Source: Silicimonas sp. (GTDB lineage: Bacteria > Pseudomonadota > Alphaproteobacteria > Rhodobacterales > Rhodobacteraceae). From it: DNA of 64,000 nt. Both the position numbers and the translations under genes were made by a program. Shown in pieces: positions 55,401-64,000 of this stretch. The stretch is from positions 127,001-191,000 of the forward strand of contig JAJEFO010000123.1 of assembly GCA_022820365.1 (NCBI GenBank). The letters are read 5' to 3'. The notes under the pieces are model-generated. The model was not told the DNA's origin. It did not search any database and saw nothing but the letters and a program-made list of their open reading frames with translations. The first letter of the stretch is position 1. Each line of letters begins with the position of its first letter.

Positions 55401-55709
55401 TTCCAGACCTGGCATCCGCCGAAATGTGCTGGCAAGCGCACGGAACCGCCGACCGCAGCCTCGACGGGCGCTAGGCCGGCGAGAACAGCCAGCATGCTCC
55501 GAATCGCGCCGATGGCGCGCAGATCACATCTGCGATGGAAGCAAAGCGTCGCAAGTGTGGGCGAGGCGTGGCCGCGCGTGGCGATGTTCCTGCAGCGTGC
55601 CGATCCTGCCATCCTGGAATGCCAGTGGCGGGTCCGCCGCAATCCGCCAATCTAGCGAGAACGCCTACCGATTGCACCGGACACCGGACAATCGCCGGTC
55701 GCCCACTCC

Positions 55710-55733
55710 GGCGGAACATGATAATGTTCCGCC
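55710..55733. promoter_or_regulatory. Perfect palindrome abutting the antitoxin start
   Basis: Arms GGCGGAACAT and ATGTTCCGCC, 10 bp each with a 4-base spacer, end exactly at the base before the ATG of the VbhA-like gene. This is the place and form expected of a self-repression operator for a toxin-antitoxin operon; as RNA it would hide the start codon region. Confidence 0.55.
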
Positions 55734-55955
55734 ATGTCCGAAAAGCCGCATGATTCGGGTTCCACCGCGGGGGGCGCCACAAGCGGCCTGTTAGCGGAAG
55801 CTGCGCACCTGCAGGCGATCGAGGGCAATCCGCTGACGGCGGAAGAGATCGCCATGTTCGAGATGTTCGAGCGCGAGGGATGGCCGCCGGAGCGGTGCCG
55901 CGCCCATATCCTTCGCCATGTCGGGGATCGTGGCCGCATTGCCGCGGCGGAATGA
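55734..55955 (+). CDS. VbhA-like antitoxin
   Basis: A 73-residue protein with the antitoxin_VbhA-type core LQAIEGNPLTAEEIAMFEMFEREGW (residues 26-50), in which Glu30-Gly31 correspond to the end of the Fic inhibition motif [S/T]xxxE[G/N]. The Ser/Thr position is Leu26 here. These antitoxins block AMP transfer by Fic toxins encoded directly downstream. The next ATG overlaps this stop (ATGA), but only a Fic stub remains. The gene itself appears intact. Confidence 0.65.
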   Translation: MSEKPHDSGSTAGGATSGLLAEAAHLQAIEGNPLTAEEIAMFEMFEREGWPPERCRAHILRHVGDRGRIAAAE

Positions 55956-56036
55956 GAGGCCGCGACTACTGCTATCCGCCGGACTTCACCGATCTCCACA
56001 ACAGGCTTGGCATTGGGAGGGCGTCGACGTTGGAAG
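55952..56036 (+). pseudogene. 5' stub of a Fic toxin gene
   Basis: From the ATG overlapping the antitoxin stop, the frame reads MRGRDYCYPPDFTDLHNRLGI, the typical N-terminus of Fic/Doc proteins (YCYPxTxxLxNKLGI). Similarity ends after about 28 codons, and the frame stops at 56176. The catalytic HPFxxGNGR motif is absent. It appears fused to the tail of a different toxin gene. Confidence 0.55.
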
Positions 56037-56244
56037 CGGTCGTGTCCGGAAGGTCCGTGTTCCGGCAATGGGACAGGGCAAGCGGGGCGGTGCACGGGTG
56101 GTCTATTACTGGGTCAGCGACGACGCACCGGTTTACGCACTGCTGGCTTACGCCAAGGGCCACAAAATCGACATGACGTCGGACGAAAAAAGGGCGGTAG
56201 CTAGCCTCGCCGCTGAAATAAAATCACAATTCAGGAGACCATGA
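56029..56244 (+). pseudogene. 3' remnant of a HigB/RelE-type toxin gene
   Basis: In the frame ending at 56244, GSGRVRKVRVPAMGQGKRGG then ARVVYYWVSDDAPVYALLAYAKG and DMTSDEKRAV match the C-terminal two-thirds of HigB/RelE-like mRNA interferases. About 40 N-terminal residues expected before VRKVR are missing, and the frame differs by one from the Fic stub upstream. There is no start codon of its own in a sensible place, so it is probably inactive. Confidence 0.6.
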
Positions 56245-56245
56245 C

Positions 56246-56530
56246 ATGAGTCAATTCGGAGAGGATCTGATCAAATCGATGAAGGAGGCCCTCGCGCATT
56301 CGCGGGGTGAGGGCGTACCGGACATGCGCGTGACTCGTTTCTGCAATCCGCGAGAGGTGCGCGCTCGTGTCGGGCTGACTCAGACGGAAATGGCCCCTTT
56401 GATGGGCATGAGCCTGTCTGGGTATCGGAAGTGGGAGCAAGGAAAGCGTGCGGTTAGCGGCCCGGCCGTGAACTTGCTCCGCATCATTGAAAAGCACCCC
56501 GAGGCCGCTATCGACGCCTTGCGCTCATAG
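56246..56530 (+). CDS. HigA-like HTH antitoxin
   Basis: A 94-residue DNA-binding protein with an XRE-type helix-turn-helix (ARVGLTQTEMAPLMGMSLSGYRKWEQGKR, about residues 38-66) and a preceding segment MRVTRFCNPREVR typical of antitoxins encoded after HigB-type toxins. AGGAG lies 10 bases before its ATG, and it begins one base after the toxin-remnant stop. Intact, so it may act as a solitary repressor. Confidence 0.82.
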   Translation: MSQFGEDLIKSMKEALAHSRGEGVPDMRVTRFCNPREVRARVGLTQTEMAPLMGMSLSGYRKWEQGKRAVSGPAVNLLRIIEKHPEAAIDALRS

Positions 56531-56794
56531 TGCTCACCATCCGGAAGTTGGATCGACTTCATTCCGGATATCCATTCACTTGGTTCGCAATCGAAGACAC
56601 TGATGGCAGCGGGAGCGTGCCTTGCACGGCGCATGGAATTGTCCGGAGCTATGTCCGGTGACGTCTTGAGGGCCAATGGAGGGCGAGGCACGACTTCACA
56701 ACGGGGCGCAATCCGGGCGCGTTACGGAACGCCGTGCGACCCACCTGCGGTTTTGCGGCCAGCATCCAGGACGGTCAGGCACACTCGCCCCAAT

Positions 56795-59062
56795 TCACGC
56801 GCATTTCGAGTGGCCGCAACTCGGGCAGGTCATGCAACCTTCGAGCATCTGCAAGCCGAACTGTCCGCAATTCGGACAGGCTGGGCCCGGTGCACCACCA
56901 AGATTGACGACCTCGGCCTGCGGGTCGCTCTTCAACCCCATGCCTTCACCCTCAATGAATCCGATTTCGATCAGATGCCGCTCAATGACACCCCCGATAG
57001 CCGCGAGGATCGACGGCACGTACTTTCCACTCATCCAGGCTCCGCCCCTCGGGTCGAAGACGGCCTTCAGCTCCTCGACCACGAACGACACGTCTCCTCC
57101 CCGTCTGAACACCGCCGAAATCATCCGGGTCAGGGCAACGGTCCATGCAAAGTGCTCCATGTTCTTCGAGTTGATGAAGACTTCGAAGGGCTGCCTCCGA
57201 CCGCCAACGACGATGTCGTTGACGGTGATGTAGATCGCGTGCTCGCTCGCCGGCCACTTGAGCTTGTACGTCTGGCCCTCAAGCGCCTGCGGCCGATCCA
57301 GCGGCTCGGCAATGTAGACAACCTCGCCCTCCGCGACCCGAGCTGGTGCCGGCGCCTCGTCAGCAGATTCGTTCACTGCCAGGACACTGCCCGTGACGGC
57401 GTTGGGCCGATAGGTCGTGCATCCCTTGCAGCCCTTGTCCCATGCGTCCATGTAGACGTCCTTGAACGCATCGAACGAGATATCCTCTGGCACGTTGATC
57501 GTCTTTGAGATGCTCGAATCCACCCATTCCTGCGCTGCCGCCTGCATGCGCACGTGATCTGCCGGCTCCAGCGCCTGAGCGTTCACGAAGCAGTCCGGCA
57601 GTTCCTTGTCCCCGATCCGATCACGCCAAAGCTGGACAGCGTAGTCCACGACTTCCTCCTCGGTCCGGCTTCCATCCCTCTGCAGCACCTTCCGGGAATA
57701 GGTGTAGGCAAAGACCGGCTCGATGCCGGAACTGACGTTTCCGGCGTAGAGGCTGATCGTTCCGGTCGGAGCGATCGAGGTCAGCAGCGCGTTTCGGATG
57801 CCGTGCTTCATGATCAGCTTGCGCACATCCTTGTCCATGCTGGCAAGCGAACCGCTCGCGAGATAGGCATCGGCGTCAAAGAGAGGAAACGGACCCTTCT
57901 CCGCTGCGAGAAGCGCCGAAGCCTTGTAGGCGGCGCGGGCAACCGCACGCAGCCAGCGCGAGGTCAACTGTGCAGCCTCTTCCGATCCATACCGCCTGCC
58001 GGTCATGATAAGGGCGTCGGCCAGCCCCGTGACCCCCAAACCGATCCGCCGCTTTGCCTCGGCCTCCCTGGCTTGCGCCTCAAGCGGAAACCGGCTCGCG
58101 TCGACAACGTTGTCCATCATCCGCACGGCCGTTCCGACAAGATCCTCCAGAGCTGCCTCATTCAGCGCCGCGTCTTCCTCGAACGCGTTCTCGACGAGGC
58201 GCGACAGGTTGATCGACCCGAGCAGGCATGCGCCGTAGGGCGGCAAGGGCTGCTCGCCACACGGGTTGGTGGCCGAAATGGTCTCGCAATACGCGAGATT
58301 GTTCATGGAGTTTATGCGGTCGATGAAGATCACGCCCGGTTCGGCATAGTCAAAGGTGGCCCGCATGATCTGGTTCCAAAGGTCACGGGCCTCAAGCGTC
58401 CTGTAGACGGCGTCACCAAACCGAAGTTCCCAGGGTCCGTCCGCTTTCACCGCTTCCATGAACGCGTCCGTCACCAGCACGCTCAGGTTGAAGTTCCTCA
58501 ATCGAGCGGGATCCGACTTTGCAGTGATGAATTCCTCTATGTCGGGATGATCGCAACGCATCGTTGCCATCATGGCGCCGCGCCTGGATCCGGCCGACAT
58601 GATTGTCCGGCACATGGCGTCCCAAACGTCCATGAAGGACAATGGCCCGCTGGCATCTGCCGCCACGCCGCGGACGTCCGCCCCCTTGGGCCTGATGGTC
58701 GAGAAATCGTAGCCGATGCCGCCACCCTGCTGCATCGTGACGGCTGCCTCCTTCAGCATCTCGAAGATGCCGACCATGCTGTCCGGGATCGTGCCCATCA
58801 CGAAGCAGTTGAAGAGCGTTACCGCCCGGTCCGTGCCGGCGCCTGCCACGATCCGGCCGGCAGGCAGGAACCTGAAGTCCTCAAGCGCCGCGTAGAACCG
58901 GTCTTCCCAGGCGCCCGGCTCCGCTTCCTCTGCCGCGAGCGCACGCGCGATGCGCCGCCACGTATCCTCGACTGTACGGTCGACGGGCGTTCCGTCTGCC
59001 GCCTTGAGGCGGTATTTCATGTCCCAGATCTGTTCAGCAATGGGCGCGGAGAAACCGGCCAT
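56795..59062 (-). CDS. nrdJ: Adenosylcobalamin-dependent (class II) ribonucleotide reductase
   Basis: A 755-residue enzyme that reduces ribonucleotides using a radical from coenzyme B12, working with or without oxygen. The ten-stranded barrel signature is clear: NCFVMGTIPDSMVGIF, GGGIGYDFSTIRP, SAGSRRGAMMATMRCDHPDI, TNPCGEQPLPPYGACLLGSINL and SIAPTGTISLYAGNVSSGIEP. The C-terminal tail carries a zinc-finger-like cysteine set (CPNC, CPSCGHSKC) used for re-reduction. Start ATG at 59062 follows AAGGGG; the longer frame upstream overlaps DUF1489. No cobalamin riboswitch was recognised in the 99-base gap before it. Confidence 0.95.
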   Translation of the reverse strand: MAGFSAPIAEQIWDMKYRLKAADGTPVDRTVEDTWRRIARALAAEEAEPGAWEDRFYAALEDFRFLPAGRIVAGAGTDRAVTLFNCFVMGTIPDSMVGIFEMLKEAAVTMQQGGGIGYDFSTIRPKGADVRGVAADASGPLSFMDVWDAMCRTIMSAGSRRGAMMATMRCDHPDIEEFITAKSDPARLRNFNLSVLVTDAFMEAVKADGPWELRFGDAVYRTLEARDLWNQIMRATFDYAEPGVIFIDRINSMNNLAYCETISATNPCGEQPLPPYGACLLGSINLSRLVENAFEEDAALNEAALEDLVGTAVRMMDNVVDASRFPLEAQAREAEAKRRIGLGVTGLADALIMTGRRYGSEEAAQLTSRWLRAVARAAYKASALLAAEKGPFPLFDADAYLASGSLASMDKDVRKLIMKHGIRNALLTSIAPTGTISLYAGNVSSGIEPVFAYTYSRKVLQRDGSRTEEEVVDYAVQLWRDRIGDKELPDCFVNAQALEPADHVRMQAAAQEWVDSSISKTINVPEDISFDAFKDVYMDAWDKGCKGCTTYRPNAVTGSVLAVNESADEAPAPARVAEGEVVYIAEPLDRPQALEGQTYKLKWPASEHAIYITVNDIVVGGRRQPFEVFINSKNMEHFAWTVALTRMISAVFRRGGDVSFVVEELKAVFDPRGGAWMSGKYVPSILAAIGGVIERHLIEIGFIEGEGMGLKSDPQAEVVNLGGAPGPACPNCGQFGLQMLEGCMTCPSCGHSKCA

Positions 59063-59161
59063 GATGATTCCCCTTGGGCAGAGTGGCAACCTACAACAAG
59101 TTGAAGGCTGCGGGCAATCCGCTACGATTCCTTCGACAAGAGACCCTGGAGAAGACGCGCG

Positions 59162-59590
59162 TTGAGTGAGCCCCTGCACCTGATAAAATTGAGCGTCGGA
59201 TCCGAAAGCGTTGCTTCGCTGACCAAGTGGCAAGCAACCCGGGCAGCGCAAGCCCGGGACGGGCTGCCGCGCCACGTGACCCGCATGTGGCCGAGGCGCG
59301 AGGCCGAACTCCTTGACGGCGGCTCGATCTACTGGGTCATCCGGGGCTTCATCAGGGTGCGTCAGCGAATCGTGCGGCTTGACGAGGCGGACCTTGGTGA
59401 TGGCATCCGCCGGTGCGCAATTGTCCTGGATCCGGCGCTCGTCTCGACCGCGGCCACGCCACGACGTCCGTTCCAGGGCTGGCGCTATCTCCGGGCGGCG
59501 GATGCGCCCGTTGACCTGACGCATGCAGACGCGGATGACGACCTTTCACCGCAACTCCTTGCCGCACTTGCCGAAATCGGTGTCCGGTAG
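59162..59590 (+). CDS. DUF1489 family protein
   Basis: A 142-residue protein of an alphaproteobacterial family of unknown function. Conserved stretches are LHLIKLSVGSESV near the start, TRMWPRREAELLDGGSIYWVI in the middle and PFQGWRYLRAADAP toward the end. It begins at a TTG (59162) and is divergent from nrdJ, its common neighbour in Rhodobacterales. No motif suggests a reaction. Confidence 0.88.
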   Translation: MSEPLHLIKLSVGSESVASLTKWQATRAAQARDGLPRHVTRMWPRREAELLDGGSIYWVIRGFIRVRQRIVRLDEADLGDGIRRCAIVLDPALVSTAATPRRPFQGWRYLRAADAPVDLTHADADDDLSPQLLAALAEIGVR

Positions 59591-59616
59591 AAGGAAGCAA
59601 AGCCCGAACTCCCGCG

Positions 59617-59634
59617 GATGGCTCGGAAGCCATC
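59617..59634. terminator. Perfect 7-bp hairpin between convergent genes
   Basis: GATGGCT and AGCCATC close a CGGA tetraloop, 26 bases after DUF1489 and about 83 bases beyond the hisG stop. A T-run is absent; bidirectional termination is inferred from its position. Confidence 0.45.
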
Positions 59635-59717
59635 ATGAACCGGACACTGGATCCAAGGAACAAGTTGCGGGCTTCAGCACGCAGGGCACGTGTTGCGAAA
59701 GTGCCTGCCAAGGCGCA

Positions 59718-60413
59718 TCACGCGAGACCGAGCCTGGATTGCAGGCCGTCCCAAGCCTCGCGTGCGCCGCCAACCCAAACATTTGCGCGGGTCTCGAACA
59801 GGGCGGCCTCGGATGACAGGATCCGCCCGTCTTCCAATGTGCGCAGATGATTGTCCCGCAGCGTCGCACCGCTTGTCCTTATGTCCGCGATGGCCTCGGC
59901 CTGCAGGTTCTTCACGGTGCCTTCGGTGGCGCCTTGGCTGTCGACAAGCTGGTAGTCCGACACTTCGTTGTCACGCAGGAATCCCCGGACAAGGCGATGA
60001 TACTTGGTGGCAATGCGCAGCCGATGTCCATGCACGGCGCGAAAGGCGGTGGCCACCTGATCGAGATCATCTAGCGTCGCGACATCAACCCAGAAGTCCG
60101 GCACCGCGATCACCAGTTCGGCCTCGCCGAATCCGAGACGCTGAACCTCGGCCACCCGGCTGCCCCACCTGGCCAGGCGCTCGCGAATCATGTCGATGCC
60201 GGTCACGCCAAGGTGAATGCGCCCCGCAGCCAGTTCGCGCGGAATCTCGACGGCCGCCAGAAGGACGAGTTCGACCTTGGCCGCGCCCTCGACCTGGCCC
60301 GCATATTCCCGCGCCCCGCCTGACAGGCCCAGCTTGACACCCCTGTCGCCGAACCAGGCAAAGGTGTCGTTCATCAAGCGGCCCTTCGAGGGAATGCCAA
60401 GCTTGAGCGTCAT
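59718..60413 (-). CDS. hisG: ATP phosphoribosyltransferase catalytic subunit (short form)
   Basis: First enzyme of histidine synthesis, joining ATP and PRPP. At 231 residues it is the short form, which lacks the regulatory domain and needs HisZ. Signature DYQLVDSQGATEGTVKNLQAEAIADI includes the PRPP-binding loop. The ATG overlaps the hisZ stop (ATGA), ensuring balanced production. Confidence 0.95.
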   Translation of the reverse strand: MTLKLGIPSKGRLMNDTFAWFGDRGVKLGLSGGAREYAGQVEGAAKVELVLLAAVEIPRELAAGRIHLGVTGIDMIRERLARWGSRVAEVQRLGFGEAELVIAVPDFWVDVATLDDLDQVATAFRAVHGHRLRIATKYHRLVRGFLRDNEVSDYQLVDSQGATEGTVKNLQAEAIADIRTSGATLRDNHLRTLEDGRILSSEAALFETRANVWVGGAREAWDGLQSRLGLA

Positions 60414-61468
60414 GACTCGCTCCCCAAGCCAAGCATCAGTCCGGGACGCAGGACGCCACCCACGGCTGGCCTGCCGCCGACACCTCCGATCGCGCGGCTG
60501 AGTGCATCGTAGCGGCCGCCGCTGGCGACCGGCGGCAAGTCAGGCCGCTGGGCGGCAAAGAACCCGAACACGAAACCATCATAGTATTCGAGGGTCGTCC
60601 GTCCGTAACTCACCTCGAAGTCCAGCGATTCAACATCGACGCCAAGGGCGCCCAGGGCCGCGAAGCGCGCCGCCAGCAATTCGATCGCGGGCAGGATCGA
60701 AGGCAATGCCGACGCAGTCTCGCGCAACTCCGAGAGCGCATTCGGCGCCTTTCCTCGTATTCCCAGAAGCGCATCGATCAAGCCGATCACCTCCGCTTCA
60801 AGCGGTGGCACGGACCGCTCCATCTCCAGGGCTGCAAGGCGTGCGGCGACTTCCGCTCGCGTCCGCAACCCGATTTCGATCCCGCTGTCCGCATCCGGAT
60901 TTTCCGCTGCGGACGTGACCTGGCCGTAGCGATTCAGGAGCCCGCGAAACCGCCGCGGCCTCCAAAGGTGATGCATGAGCGCGGCCTTCCTGGCTGCGCT
61001 CGTTTCCAAGCCCTCAATCGCCGCGCGCAGCAGCCCGATGTCTCCCGTGGCGGGCCTCAGGCCCAAGGGCGCGAGGATCTCCGCAAAGGCCGCGAAGACC
61101 TCGGCGTCCGCTTCAACTGCGACTTCGCTTCCGAAGATCTCGTATCCGACCTGCAGGTATTCCGCGTCGCGGTCGGGATCGTCCTCTTGCCGCCTGAACA
61201 CTTCACCCGCGTAGGTGTACCTGGCCCCCGCCCGACCTTCGGCCACGTGCCGCTGGACCAGGGGCAAGGTAAAGTCCGGCCGCAGCATCATCTCGCCCCG
61301 GAGCGGATCGTGCGTCGTGAACGCCCGCGCACGGATGTCCTCGCCATAGAGGTCCAGAAGCGCACCCGCCGGCTGGAGGACGTCAGTCTCGAACACCTCC
61401 GCGCCCCTTGCCTCGAACAGCGCCCGCAGCCGATCAGCCTCGACCCGAATGTCGGACTTGTCCGTCAA
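60410..61468 (-). CDS. hisZ: ATP phosphoribosyltransferase regulatory subunit
   Basis: A 352-residue HisRS-like protein without tRNA-charging function that forms the octamer with short HisG and binds histidine for feedback control. Class II synthetase-like motifs include [14 protein letters not shown] and [28 protein letters not shown], and the C-terminal [16 protein letters not shown]. The anticodon-binding domain of HisS is absent. The start is a TTG overlapping the hisS stop (TTGA); the longer frame to 61543 lies within hisS. Confidence 0.93.
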   Translation of the reverse strand: MTDKSDIRVEADRLRALFEARGAEVFETDVLQPAGALLDLYGEDIRARAFTTHDPLRGEMMLRPDFTLPLVQRHVAEGRAGARYTYAGEVFRRQEDDPDRDAEYLQVGYEIFGSEVAVEADAEVFAAFAEILAPLGLRPATGDIGLLRAAIEGLETSAARKAALMHHLWRPRRFRGLLNRYGQVTSAAENPDADSGIEIGLRTRAEVAARLAALEMERSVPPLEAEVIGLIDALLGIRGKAPNALSELRETASALPSILPAIELLAARFAALGALGVDVESLDFEVSYGRTTLEYYDGFVFGFFAAQRPDLPPVASGGRYDALSRAIGGVGGRPAVGGVLRPGLMLGLGSES

Positions 61469-62940
61469 CTGCCCAGGATCTCGCGCACCCGGCTGACCAG
61501 ATCGTCGATCGAGCATTCGAACTGTGCAGGCTGATCCCTCCATTCCTTGAGCGAGGCGCCGTCGGCAATCCTTGCACCCAGGACGAGATCCTTGACCTGC
61601 ACGACACCGCGCGTGACTTCGTTTGAACCTTGAATGATCGCGACGGGCGAGCCGCGCCTGTCGGCATATTTCAGCTGGTTGCCGAAATTGCGCGGATTGC
61701 CCAAGTAGACCTCGGCCCGGATGCCTGCCTCGCGGAGCATCGATGCCATCGCGTGATACTCGCCCATCCGGTCCTGATCCATTACGGTCACGACGACCGG
61801 ACCGACCGCATCGCCGCTTGACTGCCCTTTCGCGCGGAGCGCTGCAAGAAGTCGATCAACTCCTATCGAGATGCCCGTTGCAGGAACTTCCTGGCCCGTG
61901 AATCGCTTGACGAGATCATCGTAACGCCCGCCTCCCGCCACGCTGCCGAACTGCTGCGGGCGTCCCTTCTCGTCCCGTACCTGGAAGGTGAGATCGGCCT
62001 CGTACACCGGCCCGGTGTAGTAGCCCAGGCCGCGCACGACCGACGGGTCAATGATGACCCGGTCGGGACCATAGCCCCGTGCCTCCATGAGTTCCGCGAT
62101 GCCGCGCAGTTCCGCAACGCCTTCCTCGCCTGTTTCGTTGTTGCCTATGATTTCCGACAGGCGTTCCAGAGTCGCGGCATTGTCACCTTGACGTGCCTCG
62201 ATGAATTCCATGACCGTTCCGGCCTGCGAGTCCGCCAGGCCAGCGCCCGCGGCAAAGTCGCCGCTCTCGTCCTTCCGTCCCTCGCCCAGCAACGAGCGGA
62301 CTCCCTCGGGTCCCAGTCGGTCCAGCTTGTCGATCGAGCGCAGGACGATGCCGCGCTCCCGCTCCGCCTCTCCCGGCAGTCCAGCGACTTCCAGCACGCC
62401 GTTCAGCACCTTGCGGCTGTTGAGCCGAATCACGTAATCGCCCCGCGGAATGCCGACAGCCTCCAGCGCGTCCGAAAGCACCATGCAGATCTCGGCATCC
62501 GCGGCGATCGAGGGCGACCCGACCGTGTCTGCATCGCATTGGTAGAATTGGCGGAATCTCCCGGGACCCGGCTTTTCGTTCCGCCAAACCGGCCCGATCG
62601 CGAAGCGTCGGTACGGAGTCGGCAGATCGTTGCGGTGTTGCGCAAAGACCCGCGCGAGAGGTGCCGTCAGGTCGTATCGCAACGCCAGCCAGTCGCCATC
62701 TTCGTCCTCTTGCCAAGCGAACACGCCTTCATTCGGGCGATCCACGTCCGGCAGGAAACTCCCGAGGGCCTCCACAGTTTCTACGGCCGGGGACTCCAAC
62801 GGCTCGAAGCCGTTGAGATGATAGACCCCCGCGATCGCATCGAGCATCGCATTGCGCTCGACAACATCGCTGCCGAAATAGTCACGAAAGCCCCTCGGCG
62901 CTTCGGCCTTGGGTCGCGGGGGCCTTTTTTGCTTGGCCAT
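61465..62940 (-). CDS. hisS: Histidine--tRNA ligase
   Basis: A 491-residue class II aminoacyl-tRNA synthetase. Motif 2 reads [13 protein letters not shown], histidine A loop [14 protein letters not shown], and motif 3 [14 protein letters not shown]; a C-terminal anticodon-binding domain follows from about residue 385. The ATG at 62940 ([11 protein letters not shown]) follows GAGGGATGG. It leads the overlapping hisS-hisZ-hisG unit, a common alphaproteobacterial arrangement. Confidence 0.96.
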   Translation of the reverse strand: MAKQKRPPRPKAEAPRGFRDYFGSDVVERNAMLDAIAGVYHLNGFEPLESPAVETVEALGSFLPDVDRPNEGVFAWQEDEDGDWLALRYDLTAPLARVFAQHRNDLPTPYRRFAIGPVWRNEKPGPGRFRQFYQCDADTVGSPSIAADAEICMVLSDALEAVGIPRGDYVIRLNSRKVLNGVLEVAGLPGEAERERGIVLRSIDKLDRLGPEGVRSLLGEGRKDESGDFAAGAGLADSQAGTVMEFIEARQGDNAATLERLSEIIGNNETGEEGVAELRGIAELMEARGYGPDRVIIDPSVVRGLGYYTGPVYEADLTFQVRDEKGRPQQFGSVAGGGRYDDLVKRFTGQEVPATGISIGVDRLLAALRAKGQSSGDAVGPVVVTVMDQDRMGEYHAMASMLREAGIRAEVYLGNPRNFGNQLKYADRRGSPVAIIQGSNEVTRGVVQVKDLVLGARIADGASLKEWRDQPAQFECSIDDLVSRVREILGS

Positions 62941-63099
62941 GAGCCATCCCTCGATCTTGACGCGCCGTGGTTTAGCCCTTGGAACAGTGGGGGACAAGAA
63001 GTTGACGCGCGAACGATGCCGAGAAGCAACCGTCGACGCATTCGCAAAGATCGACGGGCGAATTGAGCGATCATGCCGGACCGACTTGCAAACGGCAAA

Positions 63100-64000
63100 T
63101 CAAGAGGCGTCGGGCTTGGCTGGTTTTCTGCAAAATCGGCATGGAGAGTAATCGTCAATCTTGTGATTGGTCTGTTCGCCGCAGATCAATTGCGCAATCA
63201 AGTCTCCAGACTTGGGCGCCATCATCAAGCCGTAGTGTGCATGACCAAAGTTCAGGAACAGGCCCTGATGGTCCGGAACTTCTCCAAGCATGGGCAAACT
63301 GTCCGGAAATGACGGACGTCGCCCCATCCAAAAGCTCGGGCGGTCGGTCTGGAGGTCGCGAAAGGCCGCTTTCGCGATCTTTACTAACCGGGCCTCGCGC
63401 CTGCCATCCGGCGGCGCGTCGATGGGTGCAAATTCTGCATGACCGGCGACGCGGACCCCACCTTCCATGCTGCTGGCCACCACCTTTGCGTCCACGTCCA
63501 TGACCGAGTTGTTGATCTCGATGCCCGGGTCGCTGAATTCAACGTGATAGCCACGTTCGGCCATGAGCGGAACGTTCAGATTCGTCGACTCGAGCAGCCC
63601 GGGGCTCCAGGCGCCAAGGCAAATGACCAAGCGATCGGCTTCCAGGGTTTCTCCAACGCATTGTATTGCCCAACCTTCATCCCTGCGCTGAATTCCCGTC
63701 ACTTCGGCTCGCACGAAATTCGCCCCAAGCCTTCGGGCCTTGTCGGCTAGGACACGTCCGAGCCTGCCAGGCGATCGCACGCGCGCCTGGCCCTTGATGA
63801 CGACTGCTGCCTGGAAGTCCTCGCTAAGTTCGGGCTCGATCTCGGAAAGCCTGTCTCGGCCGACCAGTTCGATTTCGGCACCTTTCTCTGAACGGATGCG
63901 GTATCCCAGATCGGTCAAGTTGGCTCGGCTGCCATCGCGGAAGGCGTGAATGTAAGAGCTGTCGCGGAGCAGTCCTTCGTGACCCGTTCCCTGAAGGTGC
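63100..64000 (-). CDS. DadA-like FAD-dependent D-amino-acid dehydrogenase (5' end cut by window edge)
   Basis: The C-terminal 300 codons of a glycine oxidase/DadA-family FAD oxidoreductase; the FAD-binding N-terminus is beyond the right edge. Visible: GLLRDSSYIHAFRD at the cut end, LVICLGAWSPGLL (second cofactor strand), a MAERGYHVEF hinge, RRPSFPDSLPMLGEV and the C-terminal FLNFGHAHYGLMMAPKSG. It probably oxidises D-amino acids or similar amines and feeds electrons to the respiratory chain. It ends 159 bases before hisS on the same strand. Confidence 0.87.
   Translation of the reverse strand, partial: HLQGTGHEGLLRDSSYIHAFRDGSRANLTDLGYRIRSEKGAEIELVGRDRLSEIEPELSEDFQAAVVIKGQARVRSPGRLGRVLADKARRLGANFVRAEVTGIQRRDEGWAIQCVGETLEADRLVICLGAWSPGLLESTNLNVPLMAERGYHVEFSDPGIEINNSVMDVDAKVVASSMEGGVRVAGHAEFAPIDAPPDGRREARLVKIAKAAFRDLQTDRPSFWMGRRPSFPDSLPMLGEVPDHQGLFLNFGHAHYGLMMAPKSGDLIAQLICGEQTNHKIDDYSPCRFCRKPAKPDAS

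Noticed and set aside
55918-56244. Single 108-residue toxin gene starting at 55918
   Set aside because: The start lies inside the VbhA-like gene, and the N-terminal half does not resemble HigB; only the part after about 56030 does.
57554-59104. 516-codon plus-strand open frame
   Set aside because: Antisense to the well-supported nrdJ gene.
59063-59161. Cobalamin riboswitch before nrdJ
   Set aside because: The gap is 99 bases, shorter than a full cobalamin riboswitch, and no B12-box-like sequence was recognised.

Overview
The window looks like a high-GC alphaproteobacterial chromosome, most likely Rhodobacterales (Roseobacter/Rhodobacter type). This is inferred from gene content and order: lysA next to a TIGR02302/DUF4175 membrane protein, an LptM-like lipoprotein beside argH, short-form HisG with HisZ beside hisS, a DUF1489 protein next to a B12-dependent ribonucleotide reductase, taurine-pyruvate aminotransferase, and TAXI-type TRAP transport. 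No rRNA, tRNA, CRISPR array or transposase gene was found.

Layout. 1-1.6 kb: small subunit and part of the large subunit of a CO-dehydrogenase-type molybdenum hydroxylase. 1.7-16.4 kb: housekeeping genes, namely a Kef-type antiporter, accA, plsC, a zinc-ribbon membrane protein split over two frames, TIGR02302, lysA, OsmC, an LptM-like lipoprotein, argH, a TlpA-like thioredoxin, taurine-pyruvate aminotransferase and a lytic transglycosylase. 16.6-33.7 kb: a block devoted to phosphorus compounds. It holds an IMPase-family phosphatase, an AfuABC-like ABC transporter, a Na/Pi carrier with a PhoU-like tail, a DeoR/GlpR regulator, a PhnDCEE transporter, a HAD phosphatase and UgpBAEC. Three organophosphate importers, two cytoplasmic phosphatases and a carrier whose relatives export phosphate suggest that phosphoesters are imported, hydrolysed inside, and the surplus phosphate expelled. 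33.8-37.7 kb: acyl-CoA ligase, thiamine diphosphokinase, an EamA exporter and a flavodoxin-domain protein.

38-55.1 kb: a 17-kb catabolic cluster, all on the minus strand except one divergent LysR regulator. It contains a TAXI-TRAP transporter, two sulfatases, an acyl-CoA-dehydrogenase-type flavin monooxygenase, an MhpA-like FAD monooxygenase, two SDRs (one without the catalytic Tyr/Lys), an FAH-family hydrolase, a 3-hydroxyacyl-CoA-dehydrogenase-type enzyme, a 6-oxocamphor-hydrolase-like beta-diketone hydrolase with its catalytic residues conserved, a DUF3500 protein and a GST. It reads as uptake, desulfation, hydroxylation, oxidation and retro-Claisen C-C cleavage of an unidentified sulfated, probably cyclic, compound. 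Diverged direct repeats lie just outside both ends (about 37.8 and 55.3 kb). Right of the cluster is a toxin-antitoxin scar: an intact VbhA-like antitoxin, a Fic 5' stub joined to a HigB 3' stub, and an intact HigA-like antitoxin.

56.8-64 kb: core genes again, namely B12-dependent ribonucleotide reductase (nrdJ), a DUF1489 protein, the overlapping hisS-hisZ-hisG set, and part of a DadA-like FAD oxidoreductase running off the right edge.
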